Shown piece after piece: positions 18,501-27,864 of a stretch of DNA of 64,000 nucleotides. Both the position numbers and the translations under genes were made by a program. The notes under the pieces were generated by a model. That model ran no database searches, was not told the origin of the DNA, and worked only from the letters and a program-made list of their open reading frames with translations. The first letter of the stretch is position 1. Each line of letters opens with the position of its first letter. The stretch covers positions 1,558,501-1,622,500 of the forward strand of contig NZ_NPDX01000001.1 of NCBI RefSeq assembly GCF_002811945.1, written 5' to 3'. The DNA comes from Leptospira harrisiae (lineage in GTDB: Bacteria; Spirochaetota; Leptospiria; Leptospirales; Leptospiraceae).

Positions 18501-19024
18501 TGTTTGATCGTTTGAATGATAGAGAACGGGTTTTAGTCACAGGACTCATTAGTTTTGTGGCACTCCTTGGAATATATACAATCATCACCCTGTTTTCTGA
18601 TTTGAGAAATAGTCTTACGGAAGAAATTTTTGAAACCAGATCACAAGCTAGCGAACTCGACCGGGTGATTCGGGAATACAATTATTTACGTGGATTGCAG
18701 TCCGGTGGAAGTGAAGAAGACGTGAGTGTGATGTATTCGAAACTGGACCAAATTCTGGTTCGTTATAATCTCAAAGACAAAGTCCAAACCATGAAGGATA
18801 CAAGTAACGTCATTCAAAAGGACTATAATAAAATTACGATCGATGTATCTTTTCGTTCCGTACTTTTACAAGACATCATCAAACTTGTTTACGATATAGA
18901 AAAAAATAAACAGATCCAAGCAAAAGTGGACTTACTTAGTTTTCGAAAACCATTTGCAGAAAAAGAAATCTACGATGTAAACTTAAAAGTTTCTTCCTAC
19001 AGTCGCTTGTCCAAAGGGAAATGA
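18500..19024 (+). CDS. gspM: GspM-like secretion protein
   Basis: 174 residues; TAATG overlap with gspL. Short cytoplasmic segment (MFDRLNDRERVLVTG), one membrane helix (about residues 11-31), a coiled coil (RSQASELDRVIREYNYLRGLQ) and a ferredoxin-like periplasmic domain (KITIDVSFRSVLLQDIIKLVYDIEKN). This is the GspM architecture, and its place between gspL and gspN supports the call. Sequence similarity to proteobacterial GspM is weak by eye. Confidence 0.82.
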   Translation: MFDRLNDRERVLVTGLISFVALLGIYTIITLFSDLRNSLTEEIFETRSQASELDRVIREYNYLRGLQSGGSEEDVSVMYSKLDQILVRYNLKDKVQTMKDTSNVIQKDYNKITIDVSFRSVLLQDIIKLVYDIEKNKQIQAKVDLLSFRKPFAEKEIYDVNLKVSSYSRLSKGK

Positions 19025-19025
19025 T

Positions 19026-19988
19026 ATGCCAAAAGAAAATGAATTGGAAGAAGATTTCCTAACAGAAGAAGACCAAGAAATCCAAGAGAGTCTTTTGGAA
19101 GACGATGGTGATTTGTTTGATGAAGATGGTGACGAAGAACATTCCAAAGTCAACCGTAAACAGATTTTTACCTTAGTTGCCATTGCTGTTGTTTCCTTTT
19201 TTGTATTTACTTTATTTATTTTTCCACTCAATGAAATCGTCCGTTCTATCCTTATCAAAACTGGTAAAGAAACCGGAATCTTTATGGATGCAAAAGAAAT
19301 CCATTTTCCCATGATCGGGAGAAAGTCTTTTGATAGTTTTGTAGCTAGTTTCCCAACGGGAACTTCGATCAAGGCAGAAGAAATTAGTTTAGGTGTCTCT
19401 CTGATCGGACTTTTGCAGTCCAGGTTAGATGGCGATGCTAACATTGGTTATTTTAGTTTTGAAGGTAGTGAATGGGCTTTTTCTGCCCAAACATTGGACA
19501 TTCCGCTCCGATTGGCTCCACTCGATGATAAAATTACCAAATGGAATGGAGAAGGGGAAATTGACCTTTCTGGCGGAAAAATCAAAGAATCTGCAGAAAT
19601 TCCTTTTTTAGGTAGTCTTAAGGGAACTGACATCCGTAAGGCGAATCTTGTTTTCAAAATTCGTTCCGGAAAATTACTTTTAGAGCGGGGAGTTTTAGAG
19701 TCATCTCTAGCTAAATTTCAATTCCAAGGTGTGGTTCGTCTTTCTGATACTTTATCTTTTTCCCAACTGGATCTTAAGGTTTGTTTTACTTTGACTGAAA
19801 AATTTGCTCAGGAACGCCAGGACTTAGTGGGAATGGTTGCCCTTCTTCCGCAAGAAGGGGGCAAAACTTGTATCCCGATTCGTGGTACATTTTCATCTCC
19901 AAAGGTTGATCTTCCCAACTTAAATCAGTTAGGTGGCAGTGCGCCAAAAGCAGAAGATACTTCGATTGAACCGGCTCCAGTCCCTTAA
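19026..19988 (+). CDS. gspN: GspN-like protein closing the T2SS operon
   Basis: 320 residues, 1 bp after the gspM stop. The first 40 residues are extremely acidic, then one membrane helix (about 45-67) and a large periplasmic part rich in beta strands (ISLGVSLIGLLQSRL, FQFQGVVRLSDTLSFSQLDLKVCF), ending in a Pro-rich tail. This matches the AsmA/GspN-like pattern with two cysteines near the end (KVCF and KTCIP), which could form a disulphide. GspN is absent from many T2SS and its role is unclear. The acidic cytoplasmic tail is unusual. Confidence 0.82.
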   Translation: MPKENELEEDFLTEEDQEIQESLLEDDGDLFDEDGDEEHSKVNRKQIFTLVAIAVVSFFVFTLFIFPLNEIVRSILIKTGKETGIFMDAKEIHFPMIGRKSFDSFVASFPTGTSIKAEEISLGVSLIGLLQSRLDGDANIGYFSFEGSEWAFSAQTLDIPLRLAPLDDKITKWNGEGEIDLSGGKIKESAEIPFLGSLKGTDIRKANLVFKIRSGKLLLERGVLESSLAKFQFQGVVRLSDTLSFSQLDLKVCFTLTEKFAQERQDLVGMVALLPQEGGKTCIPIRGTFSSPKVDLPNLNQLGGSAPKAEDTSIEPAPVP

Positions 19989-20205
19989 GTTTTTATCTTA
20001 GCCTATCCTCCAAATTATAGGATCTCTTGAAAGAATGGGATCCGGTGCTTTTGAAGGATCACTATCTTTATCCTTTCTCCGAATATTAAAATTTCCAAAC
20101 TAGATTTTCTAAATTCTATTTGGTAGATAAGCCATCTCGCAAAATGCATACGGGCTTGTGGGCTACACTGATGATAGATTCAGATCTCAAAGTTAGCAGA
20201 GAGTC

Positions 20206-20259
20206 AAAAGAGATAAAAAAAGAAGACCTAAAGGGTTTCGTCCCCAAGATCTCTTTTTT
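20206..20259. terminator. Possible bidirectional terminator between gspN and nrdJ
   Basis: AAAAGAGAT (20206-20214) and ATCTCTTTT (20249-20257) are complementary over 9 bp and the right arm runs into six T residues, with a purine-rich left flank. The 34-nt loop is long for an intrinsic terminator. It lies in a convergent gap where termination is expected. Confidence 0.4.
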
Positions 20260-20270
20260 CCATAAACCTC

Positions 20271-20297
20271 AAACTCCGATCGAAACGACCAGAGTTT
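20271..20297 (-). terminator. Hairpin just after the nrdJ stop
   Basis: In minus-strand RNA, AAACTCTGGTCG and CGATCGGAGUUU pair over 12 bp with a UUU loop, using two G-U wobbles. On the plus strand the same positions give two C-A mismatches, so the structure is favoured only in nrdJ transcripts. There is no uridine run directly after it. Confidence 0.4.
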
Positions 20298-20321
20298 AAG
20301 ATCTTGATTGGAGTTTAGATT

Positions 20322-23300
20322 TTACGAACAACCGGTCGTGGATCCGCAAGAGATACACTTGAGACAAGCTCCGTTACGAACCATTTGGAAGGAACCACAT
20401 TCTGTACAGGAATCTCCTGTATATCCTTTGGTTCTCGCTTCTCCAATGATTTTCAGAGTTGCCGCTGCTGATTGCGCTGCTGTTGGTGGTGTTCCACTAG
20501 CGACTGCCACAGCTTCCGGTTTTTCTTCCAAAACAGATTTCATAGAGATAGGTGCCACTTGTAGCGGAACACGAAGTCCGCTACTTTCCTGCTTTCCCAC
20601 TAGATCCTTTGCGGGATCTGCTTTTCTGCCCACTTCATCTGTTCTTAAGTCTTCGGGAGATACTTGTGCCAAGTCGTATCTTCCTAGGTAGGTTATGGCA
20701 AGTTCTCTAAAGATGTAATCGATCACAGAAGTAGACATCTTAATGTGAGGGTTGCCAGAAACCATACCGTTTGGTTCAAACTTGAAGAAAGTGAATGCTT
20801 CTACAAATTCTTCTAGTGGAACTCCATGTTGGAGACCGAGGGAAACGGCAATCGCAAACGCATTCGTAAGGGAACGGAAAGCCGCTCCTTCTTTATGCAT
20901 ATCGATAAAGATTTCACCGAGTTGGCCATCTTCGTATTCTCCTGTGCGAAGGTATACTTTGTGACCGCCAACCATTGCTTTTTGTGTATAACCTGCACGG
21001 CGGTGTGGAAGTTTTCTTCTTTCCGCAATGTATTTATAAACAAGTTTTTCCGCCACTTCCGTTACCGTTTTAGGAGCAGAAGAAGTTTGAAGTTCTTCCT
21101 CTTCTTCACCCACAGCACTTAACAATTGGAATACAGAGTTAAGTGGTTGTGAAAGTTTAGATCCATCACGGTAAAGTGCGTTTGCTTTGATCATCACTTT
21201 CCAAGACATGAGGTATGCATTTTTTACATCCTCTATGGTTGCCTCCTCGGGAAGGTTGATCGTTTTGGAGATCGCACCCGAAATGAATGGTTGTGCCGCA
21301 GCCATAATTCGGATATGTGATTGATAAGATAAGAAACGTTTTCCGTATTTCCCACATTTGTTTGCACAATCAAAAACAGCCAGATCCTTCTCTTTGATGA
21401 AAGGTGCGTTTTCGATAGTCATAGTTCCACAAACATAATCATTTGCTTGAGAAATCTCGTCTGCAGAAAATCCAAGAGTTTCCAAAAGGTTAAAACTCAT
21501 AGAGTTATAAACCGCAGGATCAATTCCTAAAGTTTTCGAAAGGAAATCTTCACCTAATGTAAATTTGTTGAATGCAAATTGGATATCAAAAACAAATGGA
21601 AGTTGTTTTTCGAGTTTTTCCAATACATCTTCTGTAAAACCTTTTTCTTTCAAACGAGCTGTGTTGACACCAGGAGCACCGTTGAAAGTAGCATGGCCTT
21701 TACAATAGTTCACAATGGCATCTTGTTCTGCTTGGCTGTATCCAAGTTTTTTTAATGCAGCCGGAACGGATTGGTTGATGATTTTGAAATATCCACCACC
21801 AGCCAATTTTTTGTATTTCACGAGAGCAAAGTCTGGTTCGATTCCTGTAGTGTCACAGTCCATCACAAGACCAATGGTTCCTGTAGGTGCAATCACAGTT
21901 ACCTGTGCGTTGCGGTATCCGTGTAACTCACCAAGTTCCAAGGCTCTGTCTGAATCTTCTTTCGCTGCTTCGAGTAAGTAGGAAGGAAGGAACGATGGAT
22001 TGATTCCCACTGGAGTGATGGTAAGGCCTTCGTATTCTTCTTTTGGTGCATTGTAAGCAGCACGTCTGTGGTTACGAATGACACGAAGCATATGGTTTTT
22101 GTTTTTTTCGTATCCAGCAAATGGCCCAAGTTCTTTTGCCATCTCTGCTGAGGTAGCATAAGAAGTCATATGCATGATGGAAGAAATCGCACCAGTCACA
22201 GCCATCGCTTCTTGTGAATCATAAGGAATTCCCATGATCATGAGTAGGGAACCAAGGTTTGCATATCCCAGTCCTAAAGTTCTAAACTTGTAGGAGAGCT
22301 CTGCAATTTCTTTGGAAGGGAACTGCGCCATAAGTACAGATACTTCTAAGATGATGGTCCAAATTTTGTTTAAGTAACGGTATCCCGCGACATCAAAACT
22401 TCCGTCTTCTTTTAAGAATTTAACAAGGTTTGCGGAAGCCAAGTTACATGCAGTATTGTCGAGAAACATATACTCAGAACAAGGGTTCGATGCATTGATG
22501 GCACCGTCTTCTGGACAAGTATGCCATTCGTTGATGGTGCTATGATACTGCGTTCCTGGATCTGCAGAGTTCCAAGCAGCATTGGCAATTCTTTCCCAAA
22601 GATCACGCGCACGTAAAGTTTTAGAAGGTTTTGCTTCTCTGTTTGCGGCCTTTGCTTTTTCCTTTTCGGTTCTATTGTAAAGATGGAAAGGAAGGTCTTT
22701 TTCCACTGCTTCCATAAACTCATTTGTGATTCGCACAGAGTTATTGGAGTTTTGTCCAGAAACAGTGTTATAAGCTTCGGATTGCCAATCAGTTGTCAAT
22801 TCTTCAAAGAGTAGGTCTTTGTAACCTTGTTTGGAAAGGTCAATCACTCGTTTGATGTAGTTGTCTGGAACAAATGCTTTCCTTGCTTTTTGGATCGCTT
22901 TTTTCAGATCTAAATTGGCAGCTGGGTCGTAAGCCGCTTCTTCACCAAGTGTTTGTTTGGCGGAAGAACAAGCGCTCATAATATCATTGAGGAGGCGGTT
23001 ATTGAGAATGGACCCCGTAACAAGGGATGCCACTTTTTTCTCTTCTTGCACTTTCCAATCGATGAACTCTTCGATGTCCGGATGGTCCATATCAAGACAA
23101 ACCATCTTCGCTGCACGACGAGTGGTTCCTCCTGATTTGATGGCTCCCGCAGCTCTGTCCCCAATTTTAAGGAAAGACATAAGCCCGGAACTTTTTCCCC
23201 CACCAGAGAGAGATTCATTAGCAGCACGTAAGTTAGAAAAGTTGGTTCCTGTACCAGATCCGTATTTGAAAAGACGAGCTTCACGAACCCAAAGGTCCAT

Positions 23301-23942
23301 AATTCCACCTTCATTCACTAAATCGTCATCCACAGATTGGATGAAACAGGCATGGGGTTGTGGGTGTTCGTAAGAAGAGGCTGATCTTACAAGTTTTCCC
23401 GATTTTGGATCCACATAGTAATGCCCTTGTGATTTCCCATCAATTCCATACGCCCAGTGGAGTCCTGTGTTAAACCACTGCGGGGAATTGGGAGCAGCCA
23501 TTTGGCTTGCGAGCATAAAAATAACTTCTTCATAGAAAACACGAGCACTGTCTTCATCTGTAAAATAACCGTGTTTATAACCCCAATACGTCCAACAGCC
23601 GGCAAGGCGATGGAAAACTTGTTTGGAGTCTGATTCTCCCACAAATCTGTCTTCAGGATTGAGAGCGGAAAGTTTTTCATCATCAGGAACAGAACGTTGT
23701 AACCATTCAGGAATTCCTTTTTCCGCTACCTTCTTTAAATATTTGGGAACACCTTTTCTTCGAAAGTATTTCTGCGCGAGGATATCTGTTGCCACCTGCG
23801 ACCAAAAATCCGGAACTTCCACTCCGTTGGCCTCAAATACAACTGACCCGTCAGTATTCGTAATTTTAGAATCCTTACGGACCCAAGTTAAATTCGGGTA
23901 AAGACCCGTATTCCCTTTGGTAAAATGCCTCTCAATTTTCAT
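20322..23942 (-). CDS. nrdJ: Adenosylcobalamin-dependent (class II) ribonucleotide reductase
   Basis: 1206 residues, in the range of vitamin B12-dependent NrdJ. It reduces ribonucleotides to deoxyribonucleotides with a radical made from coenzyme B12, without a separate small subunit. Visible features: the N-terminal [21 protein letters not shown], active-site region [14 protein letters not shown], the [12 protein letters not shown] loop, [18 protein letters not shown] with the catalytic N-x-C-x-E type motif, and the C-terminal zinc-ribbon CTEC...CLKCISC. No NrdB or NrdD gene is nearby. I saw no cobalamin riboswitch upstream. The start is ATG 23942 with a GGGG tract 4-8 bp upstream. Confidence 0.97.
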   Translation of the reverse strand: MKIERHFTKGNTGLYPNLTWVRKDSKITNTDGSVVFEANGVEVPDFWSQVATDILAQKYFRRKGVPKYLKKVAEKGIPEWLQRSVPDDEKLSALNPEDRFVGESDSKQVFHRLAGCWTYWGYKHGYFTDEDSARVFYEEVIFMLASQMAAPNSPQWFNTGLHWAYGIDGKSQGHYYVDPKSGKLVRSASSYEHPQPHACFIQSVDDDLVNEGGIMDLWVREARLFKYGSGTGTNFSNLRAANESLSGGGKSSGLMSFLKIGDRAAGAIKSGGTTRRAAKMVCLDMDHPDIEEFIDWKVQEEKKVASLVTGSILNNRLLNDIMSACSSAKQTLGEEAAYDPAANLDLKKAIQKARKAFVPDNYIKRVIDLSKQGYKDLLFEELTTDWQSEAYNTVSGQNSNNSVRITNEFMEAVEKDLPFHLYNRTEKEKAKAANREAKPSKTLRARDLWERIANAAWNSADPGTQYHSTINEWHTCPEDGAINASNPCSEYMFLDNTACNLASANLVKFLKEDGSFDVAGYRYLNKIWTIILEVSVLMAQFPSKEIAELSYKFRTLGLGYANLGSLLMIMGIPYDSQEAMAVTGAISSIMHMTSYATSAEMAKELGPFAGYEKNKNHMLRVIRNHRRAAYNAPKEEYEGLTITPVGINPSFLPSYLLEAAKEDSDRALELGELHGYRNAQVTVIAPTGTIGLVMDCDTTGIEPDFALVKYKKLAGGGYFKIINQSVPAALKKLGYSQAEQDAIVNYCKGHATFNGAPGVNTARLKEKGFTEDVLEKLEKQLPFVFDIQFAFNKFTLGEDFLSKTLGIDPAVYNSMSFNLLETLGFSADEISQANDYVCGTMTIENAPFIKEKDLAVFDCANKCGKYGKRFLSYQSHIRIMAAAQPFISGAISKTINLPEEATIEDVKNAYLMSWKVMIKANALYRDGSKLSQPLNSVFQLLSAVGEEEEELQTSSAPKTVTEVAEKLVYKYIAERRKLPHRRAGYTQKAMVGGHKVYLRTGEYEDGQLGEIFIDMHKEGAAFRSLTNAFAIAVSLGLQHGVPLEEFVEAFTFFKFEPNGMVSGNPHIKMSTSVIDYIFRELAITYLGRYDLAQVSPEDLRTDEVGRKADPAKDLVGKQESSGLRVPLQVAPISMKSVLEEKPEAVAVASGTPPTAAQSAAATLKIIGEARTKGYTGDSCTECGSFQMVRNGACLKCISCGSTTGCS

Positions 23943-24117
23943 GCAGACCCCATCTACAACAACATATACAATTTCTATTTTTTCCTCTACCAGGAGCGGA
24001 GAGGATTATGTCACAATGAAGGTATCTTTAGTTGGAAACATCCATTTTTTATCTGAAGCTTCCCTCGATTCTTAGAATTTTTTCAAAATTTCTGTAGGCT
24101 CTGAAAGTTTTTTTTCG

Positions 24118-24145
24118 TTGACCTAGCGACCTTTCTCCGTATCAT
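24118..24145 (+). promoter_or_regulatory. Sigma-70-type promoter of the tRNA-Asn gene
   Basis: -35 TTGACC (24118-24123), 16-bp spacer, -10 TATCAT (24140-24145, five of six consensus bases). Transcription would start near 24152, about 11 bases before the tRNA. A T-rich tract precedes the -35 box. Confidence 0.7.
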
Positions 24146-24162
24146 GGTCACAGATTCGAGAT

Positions 24163-24250
<88 letters not shown>

Positions 24251-24255
24251 GCGTT

Positions 24256-24993
24256 TTGATTTCCTTCAATCCACAAAACCTTCTTCCAAAAATCACCAAT
24301 CTTTTAGATATTTCCCTTAAAATTTCACGAATTTTCTCCTTAGCAATCTGTTTTTTTCTACTTAGTTCGGGTTTTCCCTTATCTCTTTTCGGGTCACAAA
24401 CAATAGAAGGTGACAAGTCAGATACAAAAGAGGCTTTTCACGAGTCAGAACAAATCATATTCATCACAGCATATGCAAAAGAAACGAAAGGAAATTTGTA
24501 TTTTTACAGCCTAGAGGACGGGGAATGGAAGCCTGTTTTGGAAAATATTCCTGTGCGACTGGGTAAAAATGGAATCATCCAGGGAGAAGTGAAACGAGAA
24601 GGGGACGGACACACACCTTCAGGTATTTTTCCAGTGCAAAGAATTCTAGGCAAAGAAAAAAGGAAAATTCAAAGTTTAGAATATATTGAAATTTCGAAAA
24701 ATTCTCATTGGACTGATGTTTCTACGTCCAAACATTACAACCAACTCATCAAACATAAAGAAAAAGGTGCAGTTTCTCTTTGGGATTCAGGAATTTATGA
24801 ATTGTTTATAGTCATAGAACACAATACAAGCCCACCTATACCTGGTTATGGAAGTATGATCTTTTTACATCCATGGAATGAAGACAAACCAACCTCTGGA
24901 TGTGTCGGAGTTCCTAAAGATATCTTAGACGTTTTGGTGTCTACATTGGATGGCCGTAAAAACCCATACATTATCCTACGATTGTTAGATTAA
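24256..24993 (+). CDS. L,D-transpeptidase (YkuD-like) catalytic-domain protein, exported
   Basis: About 245 residues from TTG 24256; the start is uncertain, but earlier starts fall inside the tRNA and are not credible. A hydrophobic segment (IFSLAICFFLLSSGFPLSLF) acts as signal or anchor. The catalytic region reads MIFLHPWNEDKPTSGCVGVP: His at about residue 205 and the nucleophilic Cys at about 216, the variant of the YkuD motif in which SGC replaces SHGC. GDGHTPSGIFPV is also typical of this subgroup. L,D-transpeptidases crosslink peptidoglycan or attach proteins to it. Confidence 0.85.
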   Translation: MISFNPQNLLPKITNLLDISLKISRIFSLAICFFLLSSGFPLSLFGSQTIEGDKSDTKEAFHESEQIIFITAYAKETKGNLYFYSLEDGEWKPVLENIPVRLGKNGIIQGEVKREGDGHTPSGIFPVQRILGKEKRKIQSLEYIEISKNSHWTDVSTSKHYNQLIKHKEKGAVSLWDSGIYELFIVIEHNTSPPIPGYGSMIFLHPWNEDKPTSGCVGVPKDILDVLVSTLDGRKNPYIILRLLD

Positions 24994-25028
24994 CTTGACA
25001 GCGGTTAGGTTTGTAATTTTGTGATTAA

Positions 25029-25625
25029 ATGCGTTCAAAAGTGTTATTTTTGTTTTTGTCATTTAGTTTCCTATCTTGTCAGGTAGATATAAGACAAATT
25101 CCTCCTATAAAACAGGATTCGGAACTTCTAATCTCAAAATATCCAAATCAACTTTTTATAGGTAAGTTCGATATCATCACTTATGACAGAATATTATTTG
25201 TGAATAGATGGAAATCTGTTTTTATTGATCACCTCAAATCTACTAGACTTTTTAGCAAGGTATCGGCTCCGAATGATACTACTAAAATTACTTCTGATGA
25301 TTTTATTTTGGATGTAACGATTCATCCGAAATATTCGGATACTTACAATTATTGGTGGACTTGGCCTGCAATTTATCCCCTGGTCGGTTATTGGCCTATC
25401 CAGATTCGTGAAACAAATTATAAAGTCCAAATAGATTATAATTTATATAAAGGTACGCAAATTTATGCTTCCAATACTTTGGTGGAAGAAGCAGAACTCA
25501 CTGTTGAAATTTATGGTTTTTATCGAACTGCAAATATTGAAAAGATGATAGAAACTAGTAATTTATTGGTTGTTGAAAAATGTTTTAAAGATATCGAATC
25601 AAAATTACAAAGTTCGAATCGATAA
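25029..25625 (+). CDS. Predicted lipoprotein, unknown function
   Basis: 198 residues. The signal MRSKVLFLFLSFSFLSC has a spirochaete lipobox with Cys at 17. The mature part is rich in Tyr and Trp (NYWWTWPAIYPLVGYWPIQ), and a DFILDVTIHPKYSD strand precedes it; the pattern (a signature of small lipoproteins built around a Trp/Pro loop and repeated strands) is similar to LPS-assembly or GNA1162-like proteins, but I cannot assign it. It lies 35 bp after the L,D-transpeptidase gene in the same direction and precedes a hairpin shared with the converging monooxygenase gene. Confidence 0.78.
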   Translation: MRSKVLFLFLSFSFLSCQVDIRQIPPIKQDSELLISKYPNQLFIGKFDIITYDRILFVNRWKSVFIDHLKSTRLFSKVSAPNDTTKITSDDFILDVTIHPKYSDTYNYWWTWPAIYPLVGYWPIQIRETNYKVQIDYNLYKGTQIYASNTLVEEAELTVEIYGFYRTANIEKMIETSNLLVVEKCFKDIESKLQSSNR

Positions 25626-25631
25626 TGTTTG

Positions 25632-25665
25632 AAAAAAAAATGGTCTCTCTTATTTAGAGAGACCA
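25632..25665 (-). terminator. Strong intrinsic terminator of the monooxygenase gene
   Basis: Perfect 10-bp stem TGGTCTCTCT/AGAGAGACCA (25641-25650 and 25656-25665) with a 5-nt loop. On the minus strand it is followed by nine uridines (A run 25632-25640), ideal for the gene ending at 25691. On the plus strand the stem can also form but without a U tract. Confidence 0.85.
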
Positions 25666-25690
25666 CAAAAATGTTGTTTAGGATTTTAAA

Positions 25691-27163
25691 TTAAAGTGAA
25701 AAGGATTTCGTAACAAAGTCTTTGTAATCAGGAGTTTTCATTTCCTTTTCCCAGCGACTCCAAGTGTAAGGCCACATTGCTGGATCACCATCTGGATCTA
25801 AATACCAACTTTGGCATCCACCGAGCCAAACGGTATTACCCATCCCTTTTTTGAGGTAAGCGGCAAATTGTTTCAAAGCATCTTCGGTGGTTTCAATTTC
25901 ATCAAATTTCTTTTTTCTCCAATCTTGGATGATCTTCATCACATATTTTGTTTGGACTTCACTCATCGCAATTACCGAGAAGTTTCCAATAGGTGTATTC
26001 GGTCCGAGCATCAGGACAAAATTGGGAAAATGAGGAATGAACAAAGACCTGTAGGCTTGGACTTTCTTTTTCCAAACTGTTTCAATGGAAATACCATCTT
26101 TTCCTGTTAGGTTCATTGGCCTCATGAAATTAAATGGATGAAAACCTGTTGCTAGAATCAAAACATCAAGTTCATGGAGTTTTCCGTCTTTGGTCACAAC
26201 TCCCTTTTCTGTGATTTTTTCAATCCCATCTGTCACCAAGTCTGCATTAGGTTTTTGGATGGCATCATAGAAAGTGGAGTTCACGATGACACGTTTGCAA
26301 CCTACCCGATAATTCGGTGTTAGTTTGGCACGCAAAACTGGATCTTTAATAGAATTTTTTAAATTTCTTTTACAAAGAAAACTCATTAGCAAGTGAGGAA
26401 TTTTTTTACCAATGACTGCTTTTGAAAATGTTTGTTCCACAGCAAAGGTATACCATTTGTGAAATCGTTTAAGAATGTTTCTGTCTTTTCTCCAACGTTC
26501 TTTATCCTTTTCTGTGTAATCGGTATCGGGAACACGAACAATCCACTGCGGTGTCCTTTGGAATACTGAAACTTTTTGACCCACTTTGATCATTTCTGGA
26601 ATCACTTGGGCTGCAGTGGAACCAGTACCAATGATCCCAATTCTTTTTCCTTTTAAGTCAACCGAATGGTTCCATTCCGCAGTGTGAAAACATTTTCCTT
26701 GGAAGGAATCGAGTCCTGGTATGTTTGGGCGAGCCGGATGGTGTAAAATTCCTGTGGCAGAAATCAGAAAATCGGAAACGTAAGTTTTCCCCTGATTTGT
26801 TTTTGTTGTCCATTTCCCATTGCGATAGGATGCTTCTGAAACAGCTTCATTAAAATGAATTTTTGGGGTAACTTTGTACTTATCACTAACTCGTTTGAAG
26901 TAGGTTTGGATTTCATCCCCATGGGCAAAACGATGGCTCCACTCTGGATTTGGCTCAAAACTGTAAGTATACATATGAGCAGGAATGTCACAAGCAACAC
27001 CAGGATAAGTATTTTCTCTCCAAGTTCCGCCTAGGTCATTTTTTTTCTCTAAAATGGTAACGTCAGTGATCCCTGCTTTTTCTAACTCGATTGCAAGTAG
27101 GATGCCGGTCATTCCTGCACCGATCACCACAACAGATGGATTTCTAAGATCTGATGTTGTCAT
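25691..27163 (-). CDS. Baeyer-Villiger-type flavin monooxygenase
   Basis: 490 residues. FAD-binding GAGMTG near the N-terminus (VVIGAGMTGILLAIELEKAG), GGTWRENTYPGVACDIPAHMY, the Baeyer-Villiger fingerprint FQGKCFHTAEW (FxGxxxHxxxW, about residues 148-158), and an NADPH-binding IGIIGTGSTAAQVIPE. Such enzymes insert oxygen next to ketones or oxidise soft nucleophiles using NADPH and O2. The substrate cannot be told from sequence. The start ATG 27163 has AGGA at the right distance. It runs divergently from the small ORF and ArsR gene across a 370-bp gap. Confidence 0.93.
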   Translation of the reverse strand: MTTSDLRNPSVVVIGAGMTGILLAIELEKAGITDVTILEKKNDLGGTWRENTYPGVACDIPAHMYTYSFEPNPEWSHRFAHGDEIQTYFKRVSDKYKVTPKIHFNEAVSEASYRNGKWTTKTNQGKTYVSDFLISATGILHHPARPNIPGLDSFQGKCFHTAEWNHSVDLKGKRIGIIGTGSTAAQVIPEMIKVGQKVSVFQRTPQWIVRVPDTDYTEKDKERWRKDRNILKRFHKWYTFAVEQTFSKAVIGKKIPHLLMSFLCKRNLKNSIKDPVLRAKLTPNYRVGCKRVIVNSTFYDAIQKPNADLVTDGIEKITEKGVVTKDGKLHELDVLILATGFHPFNFMRPMNLTGKDGISIETVWKKKVQAYRSLFIPHFPNFVLMLGPNTPIGNFSVIAMSEVQTKYVMKIIQDWRKKKFDEIETTEDALKQFAAYLKKGMGNTVWLGGCQSWYLDPDGDPAMWPYTWSRWEKEMKTPDYKDFVTKSFSL

Positions 27164-27313
27164 ATGGTTCCTCGTTGGTATTTTACGTTCTTGATTATGT
27201 TATGAGAACAAGGTTCTGTAATTCACAACTGAAAAGAAATGACATAGGATTATAGAACGTTTGCAATAAAAAAAACATAAATATGATAAAAAAGGTAAAT
27301 GAGAATTTAAAAT

Positions 27314-27332
27314 TAGAATCAGACTGATTCTA
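27314..27332. promoter_or_regulatory. Perfect 19-bp palindrome, possible operator
   Basis: TAGAATCAG-A-CTGATTCTA, nine bases each side of a central A. It lies 150 bp upstream of the divergent monooxygenase start and 12 bp before the 43-aa ORF. The size and symmetry suit a dimeric repressor such as a TetR or MarR family member; the binding protein is not identified. Confidence 0.5.
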
Positions 27333-27343
27333 GAAAATTCCGA

Positions 27344-27475
27344 ATGAACAAAGAGGAGGTTTGTTCAGAAATCTTTCGGCAAACATTTGTTAAACTTATT
27401 GATCAGATGGATTTTTGGATCAAACGGCAAAAACACAAAACTACCTGGAAGGATTTAATTTCAAAAAAGAAATAG
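27344..27475 (+). CDS. Possible small ORF, 43 aa, or gene remnant
   Basis: ATG 27344 to TAG 27475. The product starts MNKEEVCSEIFRQTFVKL and is helical, with WIKRQKHKTTWKDL near the C-terminus. There is no clear ribosome binding site and no recognised domain. It may be a remnant or a small protein. It lies between a palindrome and the arsR operator. Confidence 0.35.
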   Translation: MNKEEVCSEIFRQTFVKLIDQMDFWIKRQKHKTTWKDLISKKK

Positions 27476-27489
27476 AGCCGTTTGTTTTT

Positions 27490-27525
27490 AATTAAGTATT
27501 GACTTAATTAAGTAATAACTTAATT
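27490..27525. promoter_or_regulatory. Tandem overlapping palindromic operator ahead of arsR
   Basis: Two inverted repeats of AATTAAGT-N4-ACTTAATT (27490-27509 and 27506-27525) overlap by 4 bp, so the half-sites repeat every 16 bp. They end 9 bp before the ATG and cover TTGACT (27499-27504), a possible -35 box. This is the expected place and form for ArsR-family autoregulation. Confidence 0.75.
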
Positions 27526-27534
27526 ATTGTTGTT

Positions 27535-27864
27535 ATGAATGCTTTTGCCGTGTTGGCAGATGAGACAAGAAGGGATATCGTGAGGCTTGTTGCCAAAAAT
27601 GGGGAACTCACCGCTACCGAAATTAGCGATAATTTTCAAATGAGCCCACCTGCAATTTCCCAACATCTGAAACTACTAAAAGAAACGAACATCCTCCATA
27701 TGAAAAAAGAGGCACAGAAACGTATTTATAGCCTAAACCAGGAAGGAATGAAGGAAATGGAAGATTGGATTTTGGAAATCAAGAACCTCTGGGTGAAACG
27801 TTTGGATAAATTGGATCGTTATGTAATGAAATTAAAAATGGAGAGATTAAATGATAAAAAATAA
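27535..27864 (+). CDS. ArsR-family winged-helix regulator
   Basis: 109 residues with the ArsR HTH pattern: [51 protein letters not shown] followed by the wing [12 protein letters not shown]. The metal-binding CVC motif of arsenic sensors is absent and the protein has no cysteine, so it is of the subgroup linked to AHSA1/SRPBCC genes, whose ligand is usually unknown. The ATG follows the tandem palindrome with no Shine-Dalgarno sequence; the mRNA could be leaderless. It overlaps the next gene by 14 bp. Confidence 0.93.
   Translation: MNAFAVLADETRRDIVRLVAKNGELTATEISDNFQMSPPAISQHLKLLKETNILHMKKEAQKRIYSLNQEGMKEMEDWILEIKNLWVKRLDKLDRYVMKLKMERLNDKK

Larger units (their letters stand above)
19989..20321. 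other. Convergent intergenic region with hairpins
   Basis: 333 bp between the ends of gspN (plus) and nrdJ (minus). I see no plausible coding region. It holds two hairpins listed separately (20206-20259 and 20271-20297) and shorter repeats such as AAGGAT...ATCCTT near 20077-20098. The arrangement suits bidirectional transcription termination. Confidence 0.6.
27164..27534. other. Divergent regulatory region between monooxygenase and ArsR genes
   Basis: 371 bp, very AT-rich. It holds a perfect 19-bp palindrome (27314-27332), a possible 43-aa ORF (27344-27475) and the tandem operator before arsR (27490-27525), each listed separately. The remainder, 27164-27313, shows no gene and presumably contains the monooxygenase promoter. 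Confidence 0.6.

Noticed and set aside
23943..24117. Cobalamin riboswitch or NrdR box upstream of nrdJ
   Set aside because: I looked for the B12-box consensus and for paired NrdR boxes and found no convincing match.
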